Shown here: piece by piece, positions 29,659 through 36,870 of the stretch
Layout: every line of letters starts with the position of its first letter
Numbering within the stretch: position 1 is the first letter of the stretch
Source: Primorskyibacter sedentarius
Lineage (GTDB): Bacteria; Pseudomonadota; Alphaproteobacteria; Rhodobacterales; Rhodobacteraceae
Direction of reading: 5' to 3'
DNA length: 64,000 bases
Assembly (NCBI RefSeq): GCF_004342065.1
Contig: NZ_SLZU01000002.1
Span: forward strand, 1-64,000
The notes under the pieces: model-generated
Database searches by the model: none
Told to the model about the DNA's origin: nothing
The model's input: only the letters and a program-made list of their open reading frames with translations
Program-made: the position numbers and the translations under genes

Positions 29659-29923
29659 CCTGAGATCCTTCTTATCTGACACTTCGGGCATGGGCGCACT
29701 GGGAAATCCGCAATGCGTCAGGTCCGAAGCGGGGAAAAAGACATCATTGCGAAAGAGCGTTGGCCCTCCATCGGAGAGTCCGGGATGCGGCGCACGGTGG
29801 TCGATCGCAGTGCTGTCATGACACCCATTTGAGGCGAGACGCAGGCCCACTGTCAATCGAATCCGGCCGCGAAACGCAGAAATTCGTACAAAATTGCGCC
29901 GTCTTCGGCCGGCTGCCCCTAGG

Positions 29924-30682
29924 TCAGGAGATCTTGAAGTTGTCGCCCAGGTAGACGCGGCGCACATTTTCGTTCTGGACGACCTCTTCGGGCGTGCCGG
30001 ACATAAGGACAGTCCCGTCATGCAGGATATAGGCCCGGTCAACGATCTCCAGCGTCTCGCGGACGTTGTGATCCGTGATCAGCACGCCGATGCCCCTTTT
30101 CTTGAGGTCGGCCACCAGATGCCGGATCTCGTTGACAGAGATCGGATCGACGCCCGCAAAAGGTTCGTCCAGCAAGAGGTATTTCGGATCCGCCGCAAGA
30201 CAGCGAGCAATCTCCACCCGGCGCCGCTCGCCCCCCGATAGCGCCAGCGCAGGGGCACGGCGCAGATGTTCGATGGAAAACTCGCTCAGCAACTCTTCCA
30301 GCCGCTCGCGTTGTTTGTGATGGTCCGACTGGCTGATATCCAGAATGGCGGCGATGTTGTCTTCGACCGACAATCCACGGAAGATCGACATCTCTTGAGG
30401 CAGATATCCGATACCCAGCTTCGCCCGTCGGTACATTGGCAGGTAAGTCACGTCGCGCCCATCGATCTTGACCTGCCCGCCCTCGGGGCTGACCAGACCG
30501 GCAATGGCGTAAAATGTCGTCGTCTTGCCGGACCCGTTGGGACCCAACAGGCCAACAACCTCCCCGCGCTGCAACGTCATGCTGACGTCGCGGATCACCA
30601 CCCTTTTGCGATAGCTCTTGCGCAGGTGTTCGACGGTCAGGCCGCTGTCGCCCTCCGTCACGGTCAGTTCCGGCGGTGCCAT
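29924..30682 (-). CDS. lptB: LPS export ABC transporter ATP-binding protein LptB
   Basis: This 252-residue ATPase powers LPS extraction by LptB2FG. Walker A GPNGSGKTTTFYAI (about 45), Q-loop, signature LSGGERRRVEIAR and Walker B YLLLDEPFAGVDP are intact. It overlaps the lptA stop by one base (TGATG), so translation is coupled. About 265 bases without a recognised gene separate it from hpf; rpoN, commonly found at that point, is missing. Confidence 0.97.
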   Translation of the reverse strand: MAPPELTVTEGDSGLTVEHLRKSYRKRVVIRDVSMTLQRGEVVGLLGPNGSGKTTTFYAIAGLVSPEGGQVKIDGRDVTYLPMYRRAKLGIGYLPQEMSIFRGLSVEDNIAAILDISQSDHHKQRERLEELLSEFSIEHLRRAPALALSGGERRRVEIARCLAADPKYLLLDEPFAGVDPISVNEIRHLVADLKKRGIGVLITDHNVRETLEIVDRAYILHDGTVLMSGTPEEVVQNENVRRVYLGDNFKIS

Positions 30683-31170
30683 CACTGGTCGCCGTTCTGA
30701 AGAAGCGTTTTCACCCGCCCGCTCATCTGTGCGGTCCCAGCATCCAGATCGACGACCATACGCTCGGACGTGACAGCGCTGGCGCCTTGCGTCAAAAGCA
30801 CGTTGCCGGACATCTCGATGACGCCGCCTTCGATGTTGTAATCTGCCCGCTGCGCCTCGGCAGCATCCTCGCCGCTCACCAAGGTAACACCGCCGGTCGC
30901 TTCAAGCCGATCAATCTTGCTGTTGTCTTCGGTGAACACGACAAGCACACGCGGTGCAGCCAGGCGCATCTCGCCTTGCCCGATGACCACGTTGCCAGTG
31001 TAAAGCGCAGTCCCGTCAGATTGGTTGATCGACAGGTTGTCAGCGGTAACTTCCACCGGTCCGGAACTGTCCTGACGGGAGGCACCAAACGCGACATTCG
31101 CCCCTTGGGCATAAAGCGGCAGGGGCAGAATCAAGACGAGCGACAACAGCGCGGTACGGATCGGCAACAT
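30682..31170 (-). CDS. lptA: LPS transport periplasmic protein LptA
   Basis: This 162-residue OstA-like protein has a Sec signal (ALLSLVLILPLPLYAQG) and a beta-jellyroll core with repeated GNVVIGQGEMRLAAPRV and GNVLLTQGASAV strands typical of the LPS bridge. It carries LPS across the periplasm between LptC and LptD. It sits between lptC (12 bases upstream) and lptB (overlapping), forming a standard lptCAB operon. Confidence 0.93.
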   Translation of the reverse strand: MLPIRTALLSLVLILPLPLYAQGANVAFGASRQDSSGPVEVTADNLSINQSDGTALYTGNVVIGQGEMRLAAPRVLVVFTEDNSKIDRLEATGGVTLVSGEDAAEAQRADYNIEGGVIEMSGNVLLTQGASAVTSERMVVDLDAGTAQMSGRVKTLLQNGDQ

Positions 31171-31182
31171 TGGGCAGACTTT

Positions 31183-31788
31183 CTAGTTTTGCGGTTCGTA
31201 TACCAGTTTTACGCCATCGGTGAACAGTAAACGAACATCCTCGCCGTTTTCGATCGTCTCGATCCGCATGCGCCCGGCATTGATCGTGCCGGCGGGCCCG
31301 TCGGCCTGCACCGGCCCGGTGCTCTCCGCCTCGATCCGACTGAGGGACGAGACCAGCCCGGCGGTCCGCATGACATAACCAGTAGAGCTTTCGATCAGCA
31401 CATCTCCGGTCAGAACTGCGGTGTCGTCAAGATCGCTGATCGTGGCATCATCCGCCGTCAGCATGATCTGGCTTTCGTCCTTCATTTTCATCCGGGCGGT
31501 GACGTCATTTGCGAAGGCCCGTCCTGCCTCCGTCGGGTCCGGCCGACCCGAAGTGGCAGAGATGGTCAGGCTTGCGCCGTTATTCGTGGTGCCGGAAAAA
31601 TAGGGAGCGGTCACTTGCTGGGACTTGGCCCGGTCGGCCAGTTCCGCGTCACTGAAGGGCAGTTCGGTGCTGGTTTCAAGATCGGTGGACAGCAGGAAGA
31701 CCGTCGACAACAGCCCGAGCGCGGCCAGCGGCAGCAGGATCTTCAGCCACGAGATGACGTGCGAATATATGCCTGCTGAACGCACCAT
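31183..31788 (-). CDS. lptC: LPS export system protein LptC
   Basis: This 201-residue bitopic protein has one N-terminal membrane anchor (WLKILLPLAALGLLSTVFLL, about 14-33) and a periplasmic OstA-like domain, including MLTADDATISDLDDTAVL and the GDVLIESSTGYVMRT strand. It links LptBFG to LptA. It is preceded 12 bases upstream by the RNase D-like gene and followed by lptA, so all four probably share a transcript. Confidence 0.92.
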   Translation of the reverse strand: MVRSAGIYSHVISWLKILLPLAALGLLSTVFLLSTDLETSTELPFSDAELADRAKSQQVTAPYFSGTTNNGASLTISATSGRPDPTEAGRAFANDVTARMKMKDESQIMLTADDATISDLDDTAVLTGDVLIESSTGYVMRTAGLVSSLSRIEAESTGPVQADGPAGTINAGRMRIETIENGEDVRLLFTDGVKLVYEPQN

Positions 31789-31800
31789 TCCCGGATCCGC

Positions 31801-32412
31801 CTAGTGAGAGAAAATGTCGATTTCAGGCCAACCCGCGAGGTCCAGCCTGGCCCGCATTGGCAAAAAGTCAAAGCAAGCCTGCGCCATCTCGGTGCGCCCT
31901 TCACGGGCCAGCATTTCATCAAGCGCCTCGCGCAACCGGTGAAGGTAAAGAACATCCGACGCGGCATATTCAACCTGGGCGCGGGTCAGCTCAGCAGCGC
32001 CCCAATCGCTGGATTGCTGCTGCTTTGAAATGTCGATGCTTAGCAATTCCTGCAGAAGGTTCTTCAGCCCGTGGCGGTCCGTATAGGTGCGCACGAGTTT
32101 CGACGCGATCTTGGTGCAGTAAACCGGTGCCGTCAGCGCCCCGAAAGCATTGTACATTGCTGCAATGTCGAAACGGCCAAAGTGGAACAGCTTGAGCACA
32201 TCCGGATCTTCCAGAAGTCGGCACAGGTTCGGCGCAGCATCCTGACCCTTGGCAACCTGCACCAGATGCGCATTCCCGTCGCCCCCCGAAAGCTGGACAA
32301 CGCAAAGCCTGTCACGATGCGGATGCAGGCCCATCGTTTCGCAGTCAATCGCGACAACGGGTCCAAGATCTAGATCATCGGGCAAGTCGCCCTGGTAAAG
32401 AGTGTTCGCCAC
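31801..32412 (-). CDS. Ribonuclease D-like 3'-5' exonuclease
   Basis: This 203-residue DEDD-family exonuclease has DxE in VVAIDCETMGLHP, the second Asp in FGRFDIAAMYN, and the Tyr-x3-Asp motif in YAASDVLYLHRL. The HRDC domains of full RNase D are missing, as in the short alphaproteobacterial form. It probably trims structured RNAs. The start chosen is a GTG at 32412 because AAGGAAGGGAAG lies just before it; a longer frame upstream lacks support. Confidence 0.9.
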   Translation of the reverse strand: MANTLYQGDLPDDLDLGPVVAIDCETMGLHPHRDRLCVVQLSGGDGNAHLVQVAKGQDAAPNLCRLLEDPDVLKLFHFGRFDIAAMYNAFGALTAPVYCTKIASKLVRTYTDRHGLKNLLQELLSIDISKQQQSSDWGAAELTRAQVEYAASDVLYLHRLREALDEMLAREGRTEMAQACFDFLPMRARLDLAGWPEIDIFSH

Positions 32413-33348
32413 GGAGCTTCCCTTCCTTGGTCTGTTGCCTGTCAGGTAAACTCTCGAAGAGACGCTTGCAACTGCGGGCAAGCACCGTGACTGATGCCAA
32501 GAAGAGTCCGACTGACGCTAATGCGCGAAAACGCATGGCCTGAACAGTGTCAGCGATTCGGAAAAATCATCACGGATTGACACAAATCCCGACAAAATCT
32601 GAAACATATTGTAACAATGCCTTGTGTTTCGCCATGCCAGCATCCGCCAGGACCAAGAGCGCAATCACCCTTGCGTAGAACTTTGGCGGTCCGGGACAGG
32701 GCAGTCTTCGCGCGATCTGAGGCAAAAGGTCGTCGAGCCCACTCAGGCCACCATTTCCCCATCTATGCCTTTGATTGCACGTCGCGCAAAGATCGAAAGC
32801 CCAGCTAAATTCATATAAATAAGGCGGTTGCACCGGCGTCGCGTACCATCCAAACGCAGAAAGGCAACATTCCCGATTTTCAGGCAGTGTGAACGAAGCC
32901 AGGTTTCGGCCAAAATCCAGCCGCACAACGGGCATAATTCGTCGACTTTTCCCCTGAAATCTACCCGCGCAAAAACTTAGGTCAGCTGTGGAAAATGTCG
33001 CATGGCAGCCGCTCAAATCAACCTAAAGATGTTTGAACGGCCGCCAGTTGACGCAAACACGCCGGAAGGGCATAACCCGATGAGACAGTTAAAGTTTAAG
33101 TAACTTTCGAGTAAATGTCGCAGGAAGCTTTGGGGAAGGTTGACGGTGACAGTAATGAGTGAGGCTCAGTTTTGTACCGCCCGACATCACCACAAGGTTC
33201 CAGGTCCAGAAGAACCGGATACCCAATCTTTGGCTTTGGGGTGACATCGCCGCGCGAGACCGGGAAAACCGGCCTGTTGGCGATGACTGATGATGTCTGG
33301 ACGTTTCATTTCATGTGCTGATTTTCCGCCTTCAAAGGGGACGGTTTA
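32413..33348. other. Long AT-richer intergenic region upstream of the exoY-like gene
   Basis: About 930 bases separate the RNase D-like gene and the sugar transferase. A minus-strand frame at 32570-33016 has atypical codon use, a TTG start and no known family, so it is not called. Base composition is visibly lower in GC than the flanks, with TATAAATAAGG at 32814-32824 and an AGTTAAAGTTTAAGTAACT stretch at 33087-33105. The region is likely regulatory, possibly with a small RNA or promoter complex for exopolysaccharide control, but nothing specific can be shown. Confidence 0.5.
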
Positions 33349-34029
33349 GTGACTTTACATATGACAAACATGACGCCTAGCGCAGAGCGCGAAGCTGATG
33401 TTGCTCTGACGTCCGGGCTTGGCCTGGCTTATTCCGGGTTTGGCAAGCGTTTCTTGGACGTCGCTCTGGCAATCATTGCGTTCATTCCGCTGCTGGCGAT
33501 CATGATCGTTCTGGTTCCGCTCATCATGCTTGATGGCGGTAACCCGTTCTATTTTCAGGAACGCATAGGTCGTAACGGCAAGCGCTTCCGGATGTGGAAG
33601 TTGCGCAGCATGGTGCCCCATGCCGACGCGGCGTTGGCCTCTTACCTTCAACAGAACCCCGAGGCGAAGGCGGAGTGGAACCATAGCCAGAAGCTGCGCT
33701 ACGATCCGCGCATCACCCGCATCGGTCGGATCATCCGCAAGACGTCGCTGGACGAGTTGCCGCAGCTTTGGAATGTGCTGATGGGCGACATGTCCATGGT
33801 TGGTCCGCGTCCGATGATGCCTTGTCAGCGCGGCATGTATCCGGGAACGGCATATTACGCTCTGCGCCCCGGCATCACTGGTTTCTGGCAAATCTCTGCC
33901 CGCAACAAATCCGGCTTTTCCGAGCGCGCCGCGTTTGACACGGATTACCTGCATCGGCTGTCTTTCACGACTGATGTGAAAGTCTTGCTGCGTACGGTGG
34001 GCGTTGTGCTGCGTGGAACAGGCTATTGA
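33349..34029 (+). CDS. Undecaprenyl-phosphate sugar-1-phosphate transferase (ExoY-like)
   Basis: This 226-residue enzyme of the bacterial sugar transferase family starts repeat-unit assembly by moving a sugar phosphate onto undecaprenyl phosphate. One N-terminal membrane helix (VALAIIAFIPLLAIMIVLVP) is followed by the family motifs FRMWKLRSM, SLDELPQLWNVLMGDMSMVG and RPGITGFWQISARN. It begins with GTG at 33349 after AAAGGGGA. The long AT-richer leader implies specific control. It lacks the extra N-terminal domains of larger WbaP-type enzymes. Confidence 0.92.
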   Translation: MTLHMTNMTPSAEREADVALTSGLGLAYSGFGKRFLDVALAIIAFIPLLAIMIVLVPLIMLDGGNPFYFQERIGRNGKRFRMWKLRSMVPHADAALASYLQQNPEAKAEWNHSQKLRYDPRITRIGRIIRKTSLDELPQLWNVLMGDMSMVGPRPMMPCQRGMYPGTAYYALRPGITGFWQISARNKSGFSERAAFDTDYLHRLSFTTDVKVLLRTVGVVLRGTGY

Positions 34030-34036
34030 GGAGACC

Positions 34037-34056
34037 GGGCCGCGTCCTCGCGGCCC
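34037..34056 (+). terminator. Terminator after the sugar transferase gene
   Basis: GGGCCGCG (34037-34044) pairs with CGCGGCCC (34049-34056) around a TCCT tetraloop, starting 8 bases after the stop. The downstream U-run is short. Confidence 0.6.
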
Positions 34057-34071
34057 CTTCGCCGCAGCGGC

Positions 34072-34623
34072 TTAGCTTTTCCGACGCAAAGCTTCGCTGC
34101 GCAAATTCCCCATAAGCTCCTTCAGAACTTTCTGATATTGCTCGTTAGGTAACCTGTCGGCCTCGTCGAACTCGCTTGTCGGCCTCGCCAAGTGCATTTC
34201 CGGCCCCGGTAGCACATGCGGCCGGAAGGGGTTGAGGCACAATCGCAGCACCCATTGCGACCGCTCTCCACCCGCGCGCCCTGCAGCTGACGACATCACC
34301 GCGACGGGCTTGTCCAGCCAGGGGTTGCCTTCGGTACGGCTGACCCAATCCAGCGCATTCTTAAGCACGCCCGAGATGGCCTTGTTGTATTCCGGCGTAG
34401 AAATCACGACGGCGTCGGCAAAGGCGATCTGGTCGGCAAGCAGTTGAACCTCTGACGGGATGCCGGGGCCGTCCTGTATGTCTTGGTCAAACAGCGGCAA
34501 TCGCAGATCGCCCATCATGAATTGGGCGTCTTCGAAATACCGTGCGGCTTCATGCACAAGTTTCGTATTTGTCGATGCTGCACGTAAGGAACCGGAGATA
34601 CCCAGCAAGGTCAATTCAGTCAT
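34072..34623 (-). CDS. NADPH-dependent FMN reductase
   Basis: This 183-residue flavodoxin-like protein has the FMN phosphate loop GSLRAASTNTKLVHEA (residues 10-25) and the STPEYNKAISGVLKNALDW motif typical of NADPH-dependent FMN or quinone/chromate reductases. The electron acceptor is not predictable. It stands alone, convergent with the sugar transferase and divergent from the TPP enzyme gene. Confidence 0.9.
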   Translation of the reverse strand: MTELTLLGISGSLRAASTNTKLVHEAARYFEDAQFMMGDLRLPLFDQDIQDGPGIPSEVQLLADQIAFADAVVISTPEYNKAISGVLKNALDWVSRTEGNPWLDKPVAVMSSAAGRAGGERSQWVLRLCLNPFRPHVLPGPEMHLARPTSEFDEADRLPNEQYQKVLKELMGNLRSEALRRKS

Positions 34624-34750
34624 GTCAATCCTCTGATGTCATGTGGATTGAACGTAGCCCCGCCAGCTCTTCGCGCAAGGCCGGTCTCGACTTGCGCTTG
34701 TTGCTGCGCTGACGCAGTGTCACGCAAAGGGTTAACGTAAGGGGCGACAG

Positions 34751-36409
34751 ATGACACGGCACGGCGGACAAATACTTGTCGATCAACTGGTCGCGCTGGG
34801 CGTCATCCGCGTGTTTTCCGTCCCGGGCGAAAGCTTCCTTGCCGCGCTGGACGGGCTGCATGACAGCGGCATCTCCAACATCGTCTGCCGCCAGGAAGGC
34901 GGCGCCGCGATGATGGCGGAAGCTCATGGAAAGCTGACCGGACGTCCGGGCGTTGCCTTCGTAACCCGCGGCCCGGGTGCGACCAATGCCAGCGCAGGCG
35001 TCCACGTCGCGCGGCAGGACAGCACGCCGATGGTGCTGTTTGTCGGTCAGATCGCACGCGGCCACCGCGATCGCGAAGCATTTCAGGAAGTGGACTACCG
35101 CGCCATGTTTGGCCCGCTTGCGAAATGGGTGGCAGAGATCGAGGACACCGCCCGCATTCCCGAATACGTCGCCAAGGCATTCCGCGTGGCATCGTCGGGC
35201 CGTCCGGGCCCGGTTGTTCTGGCGCTGCCCGAAGACATGCTTTCGGCCAAAGCCGACGTGCCGGATTTCAGCGGCAGGGGCGCCAGTCCTTCTCGACCCT
35301 CGCCGGACGATGCACAGGCCCTTCTTGACCGTTTGCACCAGGCGGAACGTCCGCTGGTCGTTGCTGGTGGCCCATGTTGGAGCGCCGATGCTGCCCGAAA
35401 CCTAGCCAGATTTGCCGAAACCCAGCAGATCCCCGTAGCCGTCAGTTTCCGCAGGCAGGGGCATCTCGACAACCGCCACGCCTGCTATGCCGGGGACCTT
35501 GGCGTCGGGGCCAACCCGAAACTGGTACAGCGCCTGCGCGACGCAGATTGCCTGTTGCTGCTTGGCACCCGGTTCGGCGATATCGAAACGGCGGGTTACA
35601 CGCTGGTCGACCCTTCCAGGCCGGACAAGACCATCCTGCACGTCCTGCCCGACCCTGACGAAATCGGCGCCGTCTATGGCGTTGACGGATCGCTGACCTG
35701 CACGGCGCCTGCGGCATTGGACGTGCTTGCCGAACTTCCGGGAAGCCAGGGATGGCCCGACTGGACGGCCTCTGCGCGCGCCGATTACGAAAGCTGGCGC
35801 GAGCCGACCGAAACGCCGGGAGAGGTGAAGCTGGAACGCGTGATGCGCTGGCTGTCAGACACATTGCCGGACGACGCGATCATCACAAATGGCGCGGGAA
35901 ATTACGCGGCCTTCATCCACCGCTACTACCAGTTCCGGCAGCATGACAGTCAGGTCGCCCCGACCTCCGGCTCCATGGGATACGGGTTCCCGGCGGCGAC
36001 TGCGGCCAAGCTGGAACATCCTGACCGGGTGGTGGTGTGCATGGCGGGCGATGGTTGTTTCCAGATGACGCTGAACGAAATGTCCACGGCCGTGCAACAT
36101 GGCGCTGCTGTTATCACTGTTGTCGTCAACAATGGGCGCTACGGCACGATCCGCATGCATCAGGAAAAGACCTATCCGGGCCGCGTGTCCGGCACGGAAA
36201 TGGCCAATCCCGACTTTGCGGCACTGGCAAAGGCCTATGGCGGCCATGGTGAGCGGGTGGAGAAAACCGAAGAGTTTGGCGCAGCCTTTGAACGCGCGCT
36301 CGCCTCTGGCCTGCCTGCGGTGATTGAAGTGGTCACCGACCCTGAAATGCTGTCAACCACGATGACGGTCAGCCAATTCCGGGCATTGGGCGAGAAGGCG
36401 AAAGGCTAA
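34751..36409 (+). CDS. Thiamine-pyrophosphate-dependent enzyme (acetolactate-synthase family)
   Basis: This 552-residue protein has the three TPP-enzyme domains. The N-terminal part contains VFSVPGESFLAALDGL and the catalytic Glu region CRQEGGAAMMAEAHG (about 48-51). The C-terminal part has the Mg/TPP motif GDGCFQMTLNEMSTAVQHG to VVNN. No regulatory subunit gene adjoins it, so it is not an obvious biosynthetic IlvB. It could be a decarboxylase or carboligase acting on another 2-oxo acid. The start at 34751 has AAGGGGCGACAG upstream. Confidence 0.87.
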   Translation: MTRHGGQILVDQLVALGVIRVFSVPGESFLAALDGLHDSGISNIVCRQEGGAAMMAEAHGKLTGRPGVAFVTRGPGATNASAGVHVARQDSTPMVLFVGQIARGHRDREAFQEVDYRAMFGPLAKWVAEIEDTARIPEYVAKAFRVASSGRPGPVVLALPEDMLSAKADVPDFSGRGASPSRPSPDDAQALLDRLHQAERPLVVAGGPCWSADAARNLARFAETQQIPVAVSFRRQGHLDNRHACYAGDLGVGANPKLVQRLRDADCLLLLGTRFGDIETAGYTLVDPSRPDKTILHVLPDPDEIGAVYGVDGSLTCTAPAALDVLAELPGSQGWPDWTASARADYESWREPTETPGEVKLERVMRWLSDTLPDDAIITNGAGNYAAFIHRYYQFRQHDSQVAPTSGSMGYGFPAATAAKLEHPDRVVVCMAGDGCFQMTLNEMSTAVQHGAAVITVVVNNGRYGTIRMHQEKTYPGRVSGTEMANPDFAALAKAYGGHGERVEKTEEFGAAFERALASGLPAVIEVVTDPEMLSTTMTVSQFRALGEKAKG

Positions 36410-36438
36410 CGCCCTCGCCTCCTCTGGCAAGGTCGACC

Positions 36439-36870
36439 CTAACGGACGACGAACACCGAAGCTTTGGCGAAACGGACAACCCGCGCCGCATTCGGGCCTA
36501 GGAGATAGTCTTTCAGGTCCGGTTTATGGGCCCCCAGCACGATCAGCTCCGGATCGGTTTCCTTCGCGACCTTCAGGATTTCCTCGTAGGCCTTGCCGGT
36601 CGTGACAATATGCCGGACGTTTTTCGCGTTTTGCGCGCCCAGCGTATCCGCGACGAACTTGTGCAATTCGTCGCTGACATGCTTCACCGCCTTTTCATGG
36701 TGATGTGCCTCGAAAAAACCGGCCACCATGCTGCTGCCAAAATCCGGCACAACCGTCACCACGTCCAAAGTGGCACCATCAAGAGCGGCCAGTTGCGACG
36801 CACGCGACAGCACCTTTGCCTCTTGCTTGGGTTCGTTGATGTCGACGGCGCAAAGAACAGACTTGCTCAT
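36439..36870 (-). CDS. Universal stress protein linked to the TRAP transporter
   Basis: This 143-residue UspA-fold protein ends with an ATP-binding-type GPNAARVVRFAKASVFVVR and has VLGAHKP in the nucleotide loop region. Its start overlaps the stop of the TRAP permease gene by four bases (ATGA). Usp proteins encoded with TRAP transporters, such as TeaD of Halomonas, bind ATP and tune transport, so this one likely regulates the adjacent transporter. Confidence 0.9.
   Translation of the reverse strand: MSKSVLCAVDINEPKQEAKVLSRASQLAALDGATLDVVTVVPDFGSSMVAGFFEAHHHEKAVKHVSDELHKFVADTLGAQNAKNVRHIVTTGKAYEEILKVAKETDPELIVLGAHKPDLKDYLLGPNAARVVRFAKASVFVVR

Noticed and set aside
32570-33016. 148-codon minus-strand frame before the sugar transferase
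   Set aside because: TTG start without a ribosome binding site, codon use unlike the neighbours, no recognised family.
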